Assembly (NCBI RefSeq): GCF_002101295.1
Contig: NZ_CP020778.1
Coordinates: 971,001 to 1,035,000, forward strand
Length of the DNA stretch: 64,000 nucleotides
Reading direction: 5' to 3'
DNA from: Candidatus Pelagibacter sp. RS40
Lineage (GTDB): Bacteria > Pseudomonadota > Alphaproteobacteria > Pelagibacterales > Pelagibacteraceae
Positions 1-8,944 of this stretch are shown here, in pieces. How positions within the stretch are numbered: position 1 is the first letter of the stretch; every line of letters begins with the position of its first letter. A program made the translations under genes and the position numbers. The notes beneath the pieces are model-generated. The model made no database searches, was not told the DNA's origin, and was given only the letters and a program-made list of their open reading frames with translations.

Positions 1-1
1 A

Positions 2-244
2 GTTTCAATAAGACCAGAGAGAGCTTTAATAAATCCTGAAAACAAAATGGATAACAATCATGCTGGAACAATTGAAGAAGTAATTTATCATGGCGACCAT
101 ACACGAGTTAGATTAAATTTATTGGGCAATTCTGAATTTATTTTAAAAGTTCCAAACAGTTCAAAAAATTTAGATATTAAACTTGGCAATAAAATTAATA
201 TTGGCTGGAATAGCCAGGATGCCAGAGCATTAGATCCAAAATAA
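2..244 (+). CDS. potA: ABC importer ATPase, C-terminal part (PotA-like), cut by window start
   Basis: Partial gene. The reading frame is open from base 2 and continues into the first ATG at 47, so that ATG is internal and not the start. The visible 80 residues begin with VSIRPERALI, the hallmark SIRPE segment that opens the C-terminal TOBE domain of PotA/FbpC/MalK-type ATPases, followed by a small beta-barrel-like sequence. The TOBE domain helps substrate-dependent regulation of these importers; the nucleotide-binding domain lies outside the window. The next genes are a binding protein and two permeases of the spermidine/putrescine family, so this is very probably the ATPase of the same importer. 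Substrate is not determinable from this fragment. Confidence 0.85.
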   Translation, partial: VSIRPERALINPENKMDNNHAGTIEEVIYHGDHTRVRLNLLGNSEFILKVPNSSKNLDIKLGNKINIGWNSQDARALDPK

Positions 245-275
245 CTTTCACTTTATATATCGTAAAAATGAGCTG

Positions 276-304
276 TTGACTTCATCAGCCCTATTTGTTG
301 TACT
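276..304 (+). promoter_or_regulatory. Putative sigma70-type promoter for the binding-protein gene
   Basis: TTGACT at 276-281, a 17-nt spacer and TGTACT at 299-304 lie upstream of the binding protein gene. The -35 is good and the -10 is weak (4 of 6 consensus bases). A separate promoter after the ATPase gene would fit the high expression expected of a binding protein. This is sequence inference only. Confidence 0.3.
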
Positions 305-350
305 TTTGGTTATATAAATTAATTTATATTAACGTTTAAACGGAGGAAAA

Positions 351-1475
351 ATGAAAAAACTTAGTAAATTATTACTTGCGCTTTCTTTTGTTCTTTCAGT
401 AACTACATCATCTTACGCAGTAACAGTTGCGTCTTGGGGTGGAGCTTATACTGAGTCTCAAAAGTTAGGGTACGGTGATCCTACTGCTAAAAAATTGGGT
501 ATCGAGATCAACTGGGTAGACTACTCAGGTGGATTATCTGAAATTAAAGCTCAAAAAGAAGCAGGAGCAATTACTTGGGATATTATAGACTTATTTGCAT
601 TCGATACTATTAACGGATGTGACGAAGGTTTATTTGTTGAATTTGATTTTGACAAAGACTTCCCAGCTGCTCCAGATGGAACACCTGCAAGTGAAGATTT
701 TTTCACAGACATGCCTAGTAAATGTGCTGTAGGAAATATTTTATATTCTTGGAACTATGCTTACGACACAAGAGCTTGGGGTGGAAAAAAAGCTCCTAAA
801 AAAATTAAGGACTTTTTTAATACTAAAAAATTCCCAGGCAAAAGAGCTATCTACAAAAGCGCTTTAACAAACTTAGAGATCGCTTTAGCTGCAGATGGTG
901 TAAAAATGGGTAAAGGTGGAGCATTAATCTACAAGAGACTTGAAGAAGAAGGTGGAGTAGATAGAGCAATGAACAAGATCAAAAAACTTTGCACAGATCC
1001 AAATGGAGGATGTGTATTCTGGTCTGCTGGTGCTCAACCACCAGAACTATTAGTTGCTGGAGAAGTTGTTATGGCAACTGGCTGGAATGGAAGATTCTTT
1101 AACGCTGAAGTTGGAGAGAACGCGCCAATAGCACAAGTATGGGATGGTCAAGGTCTTGACTATGAGTATTTCGCACTTGTTAAAGGTGGTCCAGATGAAG
1201 CAAATGCTAAAAAAGCTTTAGCAATGATGACTAACACTGAAATGTTAGCTGGAAGTGCTAAATACATTGCATATGCTCCTTGGAGAAAATCTTCTCTAGA
1301 TATCATCAAAGCAGGTGAGCCTTGGTACAAAGATGGTAAAACAGAAATGATGCCTCAAATGCCTACAGCTCCTGCTAATACTAAAAACTACTTCCTAGTT
1401 GATCCATTCTATTGGGCTGATAATGGCACTGAGATTGGTGAAAAATGGGAAGCAATGAAAGCAACTTTAAATTAA
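351..1475 (+). CDS. ABC importer periplasmic binding protein (PotD-like, polyamine/opine family)
   Basis: The 374-aa product has a clear Sec signal peptide (Lys-rich start, hydrophobic core, cleavage around SSYA-VTVAS) and the N-terminal motif VASWGGAYTESQ typical of PotD-like solute-binding proteins. It should bind an amine-type solute in the periplasm and deliver it to the two permeases downstream. A strong ribosome-binding site, GGAGG at 342-346, is placed 4 nt before the ATG. This is the best Shine-Dalgarno seen in the first kilobases and is consistent with high expression. A hairpin terminator follows directly. Ligand identity (polyamine, opine, taurine-like or another cation) cannot be read from sequence. 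Confidence 0.9.
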   Translation: MKKLSKLLLALSFVLSVTTSSYAVTVASWGGAYTESQKLGYGDPTAKKLGIEINWVDYSGGLSEIKAQKEAGAITWDIIDLFAFDTINGCDEGLFVEFDFDKDFPAAPDGTPASEDFFTDMPSKCAVGNILYSWNYAYDTRAWGGKKAPKKIKDFFNTKKFPGKRAIYKSALTNLEIALAADGVKMGKGGALIYKRLEEEGGVDRAMNKIKKLCTDPNGGCVFWSAGAQPPELLVAGEVVMATGWNGRFFNAEVGENAPIAQVWDGQGLDYEYFALVKGGPDEANAKKALAMMTNTEMLAGSAKYIAYAPWRKSSLDIIKAGEPWYKDGKTEMMPQMPTAPANTKNYFLVDPFYWADNGTEIGEKWEAMKATLN

Positions 1476-1511
1476 AAATTTAATTTAAAGAAAAATAAGA
1501 TATATATTTAA

Positions 1512-1538
1512 GGGCGGTTTAATAGCCGCCCTTTTTTT
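1512..1538 (+). terminator. Intrinsic terminator/attenuator between binding protein and permease genes
   Basis: GGGCGG (1512-1517), loop, CCGCCC (1526-1531) and a run of seven T. The T-run ends directly against the ATG of the next gene at 1539, so permease expression probably depends on read-through, which would keep the binding protein in excess of the membrane subunits. Confidence 0.85.
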
Positions 1539-2801
1539 ATGAGCAGCGAAACACAACAGATTTTAACGACTGATGGTATTCCTCTTTCAGTAAGTTTGAA
1601 AAAAGCTGAAAGAAAAAATAAAATAAAAGCTTTTTTACTAGTCGTACCATTATTACTATTTTTAATTATTACTTACATCCTTCCCATTGGCGATATGTTT
1701 ATGAGAAGCATAGACGATAAGATGGTAACAAACATGTTACCTAAAACATTTACTGCTATGGAAAAATGGGATGGTAAAGAAATGCCCCCAGAGGAGGTTT
1801 TCGCAGGATTTTATTCAGACTTTAAAATCTTAGTTCAGAATAAAGAACACGGAAAGTTAGCCCAAAGATTAAATAAAGAAAAAAATGGATTTAATTCGAT
1901 TATTAAAAAACTATTTAGACAAGTTCAAAGAAACAAAATTGATGAGGGGCAAAGTATTAAAGAACAAATAATGAAAGTTCACAAAAGATGGAGAGATGTT
2001 GAATATTGGCAGGCGATAAAAAGAACAGCACCACCTTACACAACTGCAAAATATCTGAAAGGAATGGATATGTATTATGGTCCTGATGGAAATATCATGC
2101 AGGTTGAGGAGGACAGAAGAATACATAGAATTTTATGGTTAAGGACTTTAGAAATTGCTTTCTTTGTTACTTTATTCAGTTTTTTAATGGGCTATCCAAT
2201 TGCACATTTGCTTGCAACATTGCCCATGAAGTACAGCAACCTTTTAATGATTTGTGTGTTGTTGCCGTTCTGGACTTCATTACTAGTAAGAACTGCAAGT
2301 TGGATGATTTTATTGCAACAGCAGGGGATAGTTAATGATTTCTTTGTAATGATAGGACTTGTTGCAGACGATAACAGGCCGGAGATGATGTATAATAAAG
2401 TAGGCACCTACGTTGCAATGACCCAGATTTTATTGCCATTTATGGTGCTTCCTCTTTATAGCGTTATGAAAACAATTTCACCAAGCTTAATGAGAGCTGG
2501 TAAATCTTTAGGTGGAACTCCGTTCGTTGCTTTTTGGAAAATATACTTTCCATTAACTATTCCAGGAATTGGAGCAGGTTGCTTATTAGTATTTATTCTT
2601 GCAATTGGGTATTACATAACTCCCGCATTAGTTGGAGGAGCCTCTGGAACATTGATTAGTAACCAAATTGCTTATCACATGAAGACAACATTAGATTGGA
2701 GTTTTGCATCTGCAATGGGACTAATGTTGCTAACAGGAGTTTTAGTTGTTTACTGGATATATAATAAATTAGTTGGAGTTGATAATATTAAATTAGGATA
2801 A
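1539..2801 (+). CDS. potB: ABC importer permease 1 (PotB-like) with enlarged periplasmic loop
   Basis: The 420-aa inner-membrane permease has TM1 at about residues 28-50, then a hydrophilic stretch of roughly 140 residues, then a standard block of five more membrane helices. The EAA loop motif (about residues 320-340, RAGKSLGGTPFVAFWKIYFP) contacts the ATPase. PotB proteins are usually near 280-300 aa, so the first periplasmic loop carries about 100 extra residues. The ATG abuts the terminator T-run and no Shine-Dalgarno is visible, so the start is the least certain part. The next upstream in-frame start would lie within the terminator. It pairs with the next permease, 2 nt downstream. Confidence 0.88.
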   Translation: MSSETQQILTTDGIPLSVSLKKAERKNKIKAFLLVVPLLLFLIITYILPIGDMFMRSIDDKMVTNMLPKTFTAMEKWDGKEMPPEEVFAGFYSDFKILVQNKEHGKLAQRLNKEKNGFNSIIKKLFRQVQRNKIDEGQSIKEQIMKVHKRWRDVEYWQAIKRTAPPYTTAKYLKGMDMYYGPDGNIMQVEEDRRIHRILWLRTLEIAFFVTLFSFLMGYPIAHLLATLPMKYSNLLMICVLLPFWTSLLVRTASWMILLQQQGIVNDFFVMIGLVADDNRPEMMYNKVGTYVAMTQILLPFMVLPLYSVMKTISPSLMRAGKSLGGTPFVAFWKIYFPLTIPGIGAGCLLVFILAIGYYITPALVGGASGTLISNQIAYHMKTTLDWSFASAMGLMLLTGVLVVYWIYNKLVGVDNIKLG

Positions 2802-2803
2802 TT

Positions 2804-3658
2804 ATGGCTTTACCAAAATACACAGAAACACGTTATAGAGTTTGGCATTATTCTTATTTGTTTATTTGTGCGTGTGTTTTTATATTTTTAATAGCACCAT
2901 TATTTGTAATTTTTCCATTATCTTTTAATGCAGAAGAATTTTTAGTTTTCTCTGAAGGGATGAAAAATTTAGACCCAGATGCTTTTTCATTAAGATGGTA
3001 TAAAGACATGATCTATGGAACTAAAAACCCATGGGGTCTAGCTGCAAAAAATAGTTTCATCATTGCAATTTTTGCAACGATAGGATCAATCATATTAGGA
3101 ACTCTCGCTGCATTAGGTTTAAGCAGTAGATACATGCCTTATAAAGGAATTATCATGGCAACTTTAATTTCACCAATGATCGTTCCATTGATTATTTCTG
3201 GTGTTGCAATATTTTTCTTTATGGCAAAAGCTGGATTAGCTGCAACGCACACAGGAATAGTGCTAGCACATATTATTTTGGGAACACCATTTGTAGTAAT
3301 AACAGTTACTGCAACTCTTACAGGTTTTGATCACAGTGTTACAAGAGCTGCTTCAAGTCTTGGAAGCAATCCTGTAAATACTTTTATGAAAATTACACTT
3401 CCATTAATTTTACCAGGTGTAATTTCAGGTGGATTATTTGCATTTGTTACATCTTTTGATGAAGTGGTGGTTGTATTGTTCCTTGCGGGTTTAGAAAATA
3501 CCACAATTCCAATACAGATGTGGACTGGACTAAGAGAACAATTAAGCCCAACCATATTGGCGGTTGCAACTTGTTTAATTGTTTTATCAACTTTAATTCT
3601 TGTGAGTGCTGAACTTTTAAGACGAAGATCTGAGAGATTAAGAGGAATTAATAGATAA
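2804..3658 (+). CDS. potC: ABC importer permease 2 (PotC-like)
   Basis: The 284-aa inner-membrane permease has six predicted helices and the EAA motif RAASSLGSNPVNTFMKITLP (about residues 182-201). It starts 2 nt after the first permease stops, so the two are translated together, and it closes the importer operon. It converges on the minus-strand catabolic operon with only 8 nt between the stops. It belongs to the PotC family (second permease of spermidine/putrescine-type importers); the actual substrate is unknown. Confidence 0.92.
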   Translation: MALPKYTETRYRVWHYSYLFICACVFIFLIAPLFVIFPLSFNAEEFLVFSEGMKNLDPDAFSLRWYKDMIYGTKNPWGLAAKNSFIIAIFATIGSIILGTLAALGLSSRYMPYKGIIMATLISPMIVPLIISGVAIFFFMAKAGLAATHTGIVLAHIILGTPFVVITVTATLTGFDHSVTRAASSLGSNPVNTFMKITLPLILPGVISGGLFAFVTSFDEVVVVLFLAGLENTTIPIQMWTGLREQLSPTILAVATCLIVLSTLILVSAELLRRRSERLRGINR

Positions 3659-3666
3659 AATTTTAA

Positions 3667-4545
3667 TTACTCTTTTCCAACTAATTTTTCATAACTGGAA
3701 GATAAATCTAAAATTAGATCACAAACTTCAAATTTGTGATCTTGAATACTTGCAATGGGAGTTATTTCAGCTGCCGTACCTGTAATAAAACATCCAGTAA
3801 AATTTTGTAATTCATCTGGTGAAATTTTTCTCTCATTAACTTTTATATTTTTAGACTTTGCAATATCAATTACTGTTTTTCTTGTAATACCATCTAAAAA
3901 CGAGTCTGGTATTGGAGTATTTAATTCATTGTTTTTATCTTTAAAAAAAACATTTGCACTTGTTGCTTCTGCAATATTTCCTTCATGATCGAGCATCAAA
4001 CTGTCTGTAAAACCTTTTTTTTCAGCCTCATGTTTGGACAATGTACAAATCATGTACAAACCTGCAGCTTTACTGTTCCAAGGAGATGAATTTTGTGGAG
4101 GTCTTTGCCATCTAGAAATATTTAACTTTATGCCTTTTTTCTTTAATTCTGGATCAAAATAGGCTGGCCAATCCCATATTGCTATTGCAACGTTTATCTT
4201 TGTTTTTTGTGCAGAAACACCCATCATCTCACTTCCTCTCCAAATAAAAGGTCTAATGTATCCATTTACTATATTTTGGTTTTCCACAAGTTCCCTTGTT
4301 GCAATATTCATCTCATCTTCTGAATAGGGAACGTTCATGTCCATGATATTTGCTGAGTGAAACAATCTTTTTGTGTGTTCCTCTAATTTAAATATTTTTT
4401 TATTATAAATTCGAATACCTTCAAAAACTAAACTTGCGTAATGCATTCCATGACTAATTACATGCACTTTGGTATCTTGCCATTCAACAAGTTCACCATT
4501 AAACCAAATTTTTCCAGATCGTTTATCGAATGGGATATGTTCCAT
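3667..4545 (-). CDS. ilvE: Branched-chain amino acid aminotransferase (class IV, IlvE-like)
   Basis: This is a PLP-dependent fold-type IV transaminase of 292 aa, counting from ATG at 4545. That start was chosen because the longer frame (to 4602) would run through the end of the thiolase gene and begin with a non-homologous Cys/Tyr-rich stretch, while the chosen start lies 5 nt after the thiolase stop. Visible family motifs are SHGMHYASLVFEGIR near the N-terminus, the catalytic lysine in WNSKAAGLY, and the C-terminal FITGTAAEITPIASI segment typical of IlvE. It interconverts branched-chain 2-oxo acids and amino acids. As the last gene of the eight-gene operon it could act on a pathway product rather than in biosynthesis. 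Confidence 0.85.
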   Translation of the reverse strand: MEHIPFDKRSGKIWFNGELVEWQDTKVHVISHGMHYASLVFEGIRIYNKKIFKLEEHTKRLFHSANIMDMNVPYSEDEMNIATRELVENQNIVNGYIRPFIWRGSEMMGVSAQKTKINVAIAIWDWPAYFDPELKKKGIKLNISRWQRPPQNSSPWNSKAAGLYMICTLSKHEAEKKGFTDSLMLDHEGNIAEATSANVFFKDKNNELNTPIPDSFLDGITRKTVIDIAKSKNIKVNERKISPDELQNFTGCFITGTAAEITPIASIQDHKFEVCDLILDLSSSYEKLVGKE

Positions 4546-4550
4546 TAATG

Positions 4551-5675
4551 TTACTGAACAGTTTCTATGATAGTAGCAATACCCATACCCAATCCTATAC
4601 ATTGGGTAGATAACGCGTATTTTTTATTTTCTCTGATCAACAGCTCAGATGCTTTACCTGTAATTCTTGATCCAGTTGCACCTAAGGGGTGACCTAAAGC
4701 TAGAGCACCACCATCTAAGTTTACTTTTTTAAGATCAATTCCTAAATCTTTTACACATGCAATTGATTGAGATGCAAAAGCTTCATTAATCTCGACAATA
4801 TCGATTTTATCAATTGTTAAGTTTGCTCTTTGTAAAGCTTTTTTAGATGCACCAATTGGACCTAACCCCATATAATCTGGCTTACATCCTTCAACAGCAG
4901 TAGATACAATTCTACCTAAAATTTCTAAATTATTTTCTTTTGCGTAATTTTCTTCACATATTAAAACTGCAGATGCTCCATCTGTCAGTGGTGAAGAAGT
5001 TGCAGCTGTTACTGTACCTTCTTGATCAAAAGCTAATTTTAATACATCTAATTTTTCTTGTGTACTGTTCGGTCTTATATTTCCATCAACATCACAGTCA
5101 CCAATTGGTACAATTTCATTTTTAAACTTTCCACTTGATTGAGCTTCATGTGCTTTTGTATGACTTTGAATTGCAAACTCTTGTTGTTCTTTTCTTGAAA
5201 TATTATATTTTTTTGCAACATTTTCAGCAGTTGTACCCATTGAAAAATAAACATTAGGATTATCTTTGCCGTCATACGGATACGGTAAAGAGTCAAAACC
5301 AGTATTTACTCTAGTCATGCTTTCAACGCCTCCACAAATAAAAACTTTTCCTGAACCCATTGCAATCTTTCCAGCAGCAATGTGAATTGCTTCCATCGAG
5401 GATCCACACCATCTGTCTACAGTCATACCAGATGTTTGAATTTTCATATCTGTTAGAAACGTAACTAATTTTCCAATATTAAAACATTGTTCACCTACTT
5501 GAAATGCGCAACCAATTACAATATCTTCAATATCTTCTTTATTAATATTTGATTTAGCAACGAGACTTTTTACAACTTCTGCAAGCATGTTAACTGGCTT
5601 TACATCTATAAGCGCACCTTTTCTTGCCATTGTAAAAGGGGATCTTGAGTAACCTGCGATAACTGCTTTAAACAT
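4551..5675 (-). CDS. Thiolase (acetyl-CoA acetyltransferase family)
   Basis: The 374-aa thiolase is cytosolic. The nucleophilic cysteine lies in VDRWCGSSMEAI (about residue 89), the catalytic histidine in ALALGHPLGATG and the second cysteine in STQCIGLGMG. The last motif normally reads CxGGG(M)G; here it is CIGLGMG, a minor change. INEAFASQ is also present. The enzyme would cleave or form a 3-ketoacyl-CoA. Its place in an operon with a TPP enzyme, a 2-hydroxyacid dehydrogenase and an aminotransferase points to catabolism of a carboxylic acid skeleton. The chain length preference is not readable. Confidence 0.9.
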   Translation of the reverse strand: MFKAVIAGYSRSPFTMARKGALIDVKPVNMLAEVVKSLVAKSNINKEDIEDIVIGCAFQVGEQCFNIGKLVTFLTDMKIQTSGMTVDRWCGSSMEAIHIAAGKIAMGSGKVFICGGVESMTRVNTGFDSLPYPYDGKDNPNVYFSMGTTAENVAKKYNISRKEQQEFAIQSHTKAHEAQSSGKFKNEIVPIGDCDVDGNIRPNSTQEKLDVLKLAFDQEGTVTAATSSPLTDGASAVLICEENYAKENNLEILGRIVSTAVEGCKPDYMGLGPIGASKKALQRANLTIDKIDIVEINEAFASQSIACVKDLGIDLKKVNLDGGALALGHPLGATGSRITGKASELLIRENKKYALSTQCIGLGMGIATIIETVQ

Positions 5676-5701
5676 TTTTTTAAGTAAATTTTTATATATT
5701 T

Positions 5702-6847
5702 TTATTGAGGAAATGGCAAAGTGGTAATAGTTCCACTCTTTTTTTCTCCATTTAACATTTGGACAATAATATTTTCACCAATCTCCCAATAGTCTTTTAA
5801 AATCATGGATAAACCAATATTCTTTTTTATTCTAGGAGAGTAGATACCAGAAGTTATTTGTCCAATTTTTTTATTTTCATTAGACAAAACTGGTAATGGT
5901 TGACCAATTCCAGTTAAAGGCTCTCCATCAAATAATATTCCTCTAATTTTTTGCTTAACTCCATTTTTTTGAATTTTTTGCAGCGCTTCTTTTCCAATAA
6001 AATAATGATCATCTTCAGTTTTGCAATATTTATCTAAATTACATTCAAGAGGATTGTTTTCACTGGTGAAATCATTTCCATAAGACATTAGTCCTCCCTC
6101 AATTCTATCAATCAAGTTAGGACAACCAGGTGATATATTATATTTTTGACCAGCTTGCCATAAGGTCTTCCAAAGTTCCTCACCCATTTCAACACTATTA
6201 AAATGCTTATCATGAGTTTTAAAATATATTTCAAATCCATCTTGTTTACTGTAACCGGATCTTGCAATGATTTGTTTTGTTCCCATAAAATCCATAACTC
6301 TGTAATTAAAAAACTTTATTTTTTTAATATCTTCTCCAAAAACTGACACCATTAGATCCTCAGATTTTGGTCCCTGAATTGCTAGTGGGTATACATCTGG
6401 TTCTTCAATATTCACATCAAGGTTTAACCCTATCGCATATCCTTTTGCCCATAACAAAATGTCTGAATCTGCAATAGAGATCCAGAACATGTCATCATCT
6501 AGTTTTAACAATACAGGATCATTAATCATCCCTGCACTTTCATTTAGTATTGGAATATAAAAACATTTTCCGGTTTCCATTTTTTGAATTGAGCGAGGCG
6601 TTAATTTTTGAACAAGTTTAGATGCATCTGGTCCACTTATTTGAACTTGTCTTTGACAAGACACATCCCATATCTGAACATCTTTACTTAAATGCCAATA
6701 ATCTGTTTCAACTGTATTTTTAAATCCCTTTGGAAGTAGCATGTGATTTACTACTGTAAAATCAGAAACTCCATGCTCTTCAACCATATTTGTGTAAGGA
6801 GTTCTTCTTATTCTTCGTGACATATTTAATTTAATATTTTTTGACAT
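5702..6847 (-). CDS. DmdA-like tetrahydrofolate-dependent demethylase/aminomethyltransferase (GcvT family)
   Basis: The 381-aa protein belongs to the GcvT superfamily. The N-terminal RRIRRTPYTNMVEEHGV, the VQIWDVSCQRQV segment, PDVYPLAIQGPKS and ARSGYSKQDGFEIY look closer to DMSP demethylase (DmdA) of SAR11 and roseobacters than to the glycine cleavage T-protein. DmdA moves a methyl group from DMSP to tetrahydrofolate. A related demethylase acting on another methylated compound is equally possible, because no other DMSP genes are nearby. A second, more distant GcvT-like protein is encoded at the start of the same operon. Gap to the upstream gene is 15 nt. Tree placement against DmdA clades is needed to decide. 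Confidence 0.75.
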   Translation of the reverse strand: MSKNIKLNMSRRIRRTPYTNMVEEHGVSDFTVVNHMLLPKGFKNTVETDYWHLSKDVQIWDVSCQRQVQISGPDASKLVQKLTPRSIQKMETGKCFYIPILNESAGMINDPVLLKLDDDMFWISIADSDILLWAKGYAIGLNLDVNIEEPDVYPLAIQGPKSEDLMVSVFGEDIKKIKFFNYRVMDFMGTKQIIARSGYSKQDGFEIYFKTHDKHFNSVEMGEELWKTLWQAGQKYNISPGCPNLIDRIEGGLMSYGNDFTSENNPLECNLDKYCKTEDDHYFIGKEALQKIQKNGVKQKIRGILFDGEPLTGIGQPLPVLSNENKKIGQITSGIYSPRIKKNIGLSMILKDYWEIGENIIVQMLNGEKKSGTITTLPFPQ

Positions 6848-6862
6848 AGTTTTATGTTTTTA

Positions 6863-7198
6863 TTATTTAGACCACCAAATAGAATATCCATTTGGTGAAA
6901 TAATAATTGGTATATGATATTTTTTATTAGGATCTTCCATTCTAAATTTTACTGATATTTCCGAAACTATTTTTTTCTCCGAGAAGTAGTCTGCAGTTTT
7001 GCAAATCATCTCGTAATCACATTCGCAATCTTCTTTTGATAAATCAAAATCTTTTAGAATTCTTCCATCTTTACTAGTTTCAGTTTCAAAGAAATTTTTT
7101 TTATCTCCATTAGGATTTATTTGATAAATTATAACTTTAATTCCCTCAGCATGAGTTCCATTAACTGAGTTTAAAAGGTGAGAGGATAAAGTTGCCAT
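6863..7198 (-). CDS. Transthyretin-like / 5-hydroxyisourate hydrolase-family protein with altered C-terminus
   Basis: The 111-aa protein matches the HIUase/transthyretin-like fold: LSSHLLNSVNGTHAEGIKV at the N-terminus (active-site His7), an Arg around residue 46 (GRILKDF) and YHIPIIISPNGYS near the end with the second active-site His. HIUase hydrolyses 5-hydroxyisourate in urate breakdown. The family's C-terminal catalytic tetrapeptide YRGS is replaced here by WWSK, so the substrate may differ. No urate-pathway genes are nearby; instead the gene sits 3 nt after a TPP enzyme in a catabolic operon. Family call is good, reaction is uncertain. Confidence 0.75.
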   Translation of the reverse strand: MATLSSHLLNSVNGTHAEGIKVIIYQINPNGDKKNFFETETSKDGRILKDFDLSKEDCECDYEMICKTADYFSEKKIVSEISVKFRMEDPNKKYHIPIIISPNGYSIWWSK

Positions 7199-7201
7199 AG
7201 T

Positions 7202-8944
7202 TTATTCTATTGATGCTTTATCTCTTTTATCACTTACTGCCGCAACAATTGGACTAATTACACCTTTTGCTTTTACATTGATGCATGCAGTTTTACCACT
7301 TTCGATAGCTCTTTTTAATGCAGGTGCCAACTGCTCTCTTTTTGTTACAAGCTCCCCATGTCCACCAAAGCCTTCAAATATTTTATGAAAAGGTATATCT
7401 CTAAAATCTGTTGCAAAATGTTTGCCGCTTTCAAATAATCTTTCTTGTTGTTGAGATATACAATCGAGACCTCCATTATTATCAATAACAACAATTATTG
7501 GTTTATTTTCTTGAAAAGCAGCTTCAATTGATAATCCTCCCGATAAAAAGGCTCCATCACCACTTATTAAAATTACTTTTGAATTAGGGTTTGTGTTTTT
7601 TGCAGAAAGCGCAAAGGGAACGCCAACACCTAACATGCTAAATGTGCCTGGATGGAGTATTCCTCCCATTTTTTTTCCTTTTGAACCTGCAATGTTTATT
7701 GCAATTTCAGACCAGAAGTGTGTATTTCCCCCATCTATAACTAGCCAATCATTTTCACCAATAGCATCTTGAACGTCTAGAGCTAATTGAAGTGGGTGCA
7801 TTTTCCCACCATTTGCTTCTGCTTCTTTTGTCTCTTTATTTAAATCGCTTAAAGTTTTATCAACCCATTCTTGCTTTTTCTCTCTGTTAAGATCAAACCA
7901 ATCTTTACCCAAAGTCCATTTATTGTTTGCCTTAAGCTTATTAAGGGTATCAAAAAAAACGCCGGGATCGCATAATAAATTTATATCTGCTGCTCTATTA
8001 AGTTCTATTTCCTCATGAGATCCGTTTATACAAACAAGTTTAGTTGTCTTAGGAAATAGTGGAGGGTTTCCGAAATTCATCTGATTGTCTAGTCTTGCAC
8101 CAACCATTAAAACTAAATCAGACTCATGTAATGCAAATTTAGAAGGTGGATACTGATGAATATCAGCAAGACCCATATAAGCATTAGCTTCTTCACCAAG
8201 TAATTTTTGATGATAAGGAATATTAAATATTGGGATATTTAAATTGCTTCCTGCCTCTTCTAGTTTTTTTTCAGATCCAGACCACCAAACTCCATGCCCA
8301 CCAATTAAAACAGGTTTTTTTGAGCTACAAGCAAGCTCTAGCACCTCTGCCATATGAGTTGGATCAGGCCATGCTTTTGCAATTGGTTTAGTTTGATGAG
8401 AAAAAGGTCTCTCTTCAAGTCCTGCATCTTCTGGAAAAGATGAGAACATAATATCAACTGGCATACTTAAGTGAACAGCACCTGGATATCCATTTGTTGC
8501 AATTCTATATGCTTTGTCGACAAACTCTCTTATTCTTGTACCGTCAGTTATACTTGCGCTATATTTTGTTAATGGAGCCGCAATAGCAACATCATCAATT
8601 TCTTTAAATCCACCCGACCCTTGTCTTTTCAAACTACTTGATCCAGTTATAAAAATTACAGGCGATCTCTCTCCCCATGCTTCCATCATAGATGGAACAG
8701 CATTAGCAAATCCTTCTGGACCAACAAGACAAACTGCAGGCTTTCTAGTTATTCTTGTATGTCCGTCTGCAATGTGACCAGCTATTTGTTCATGAGGACA
8801 ATTAATTACTTCCATTTGACATTCCATAAATCCTTCAAGTGCAGGATTACAAAATCCACCTGACAAAGTAAAAACATGTTGAACACCTTTATCTTTTAAT
8901 GCTCGTGCAATTAATGATCCGCCTCTAATTTTTTTTTCTGACAT
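7202..8944 (-). CDS. Thiamine pyrophosphate-dependent enzyme (acetolactate synthase / 2-hydroxyacyl-CoA lyase family)
   Basis: The 580-aa protein shows the three-domain layout of the family. The N-terminal Pyr domain carries the cofactor-activating glutamate in CPHEQIAGHIADG (about residue 52), the central domain follows, and the C-terminal PP domain has the TPP motif GDGAFLSGG ending in IDNNGG. Relatives make acetolactate, decarboxylate 2-oxo acids or oxalyl-CoA, or cleave 2-hydroxyacyl-CoAs. The adjacent FMN-dependent 2-hydroxyacid dehydrogenase would supply a 2-oxo acid, so a decarboxylase or lyase role is attractive, but this is inference. It is not an obvious biosynthetic IlvB because no small regulatory subunit IlvH is adjacent. 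Confidence 0.82.
   Translation of the reverse strand: MSEKKIRGGSLIARALKDKGVQHVFTLSGGFCNPALEGFMECQMEVINCPHEQIAGHIADGHTRITRKPAVCLVGPEGFANAVPSMMEAWGERSPVIFITGSSSLKRQGSGGFKEIDDVAIAAPLTKYSASITDGTRIREFVDKAYRIATNGYPGAVHLSMPVDIMFSSFPEDAGLEERPFSHQTKPIAKAWPDPTHMAEVLELACSSKKPVLIGGHGVWWSGSEKKLEEAGSNLNIPIFNIPYHQKLLGEEANAYMGLADIHQYPPSKFALHESDLVLMVGARLDNQMNFGNPPLFPKTTKLVCINGSHEEIELNRAADINLLCDPGVFFDTLNKLKANNKWTLGKDWFDLNREKKQEWVDKTLSDLNKETKEAEANGGKMHPLQLALDVQDAIGENDWLVIDGGNTHFWSEIAINIAGSKGKKMGGILHPGTFSMLGVGVPFALSAKNTNPNSKVILISGDGAFLSGGLSIEAAFQENKPIIVVIDNNGGLDCISQQQERLFESGKHFATDFRDIPFHKIFEGFGGHGELVTKREQLAPALKRAIESGKTACINVKAKGVISPIVAAVSDKRDKASIE

Noticed and set aside
4546-4602. Longer N-terminus for the branched-chain aminotransferase
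   Set aside because: It would overlap the thiolase gene end and adds a Cys/Tyr-rich stretch foreign to the family; ATG at 4545 lies 5 nt after the thiolase stop.
7202-8944. Biosynthetic acetolactate synthase large subunit (IlvB)
   Set aside because: No small regulatory subunit is adjacent and the operon is catabolic in content; a broader TPP-family call is safer.
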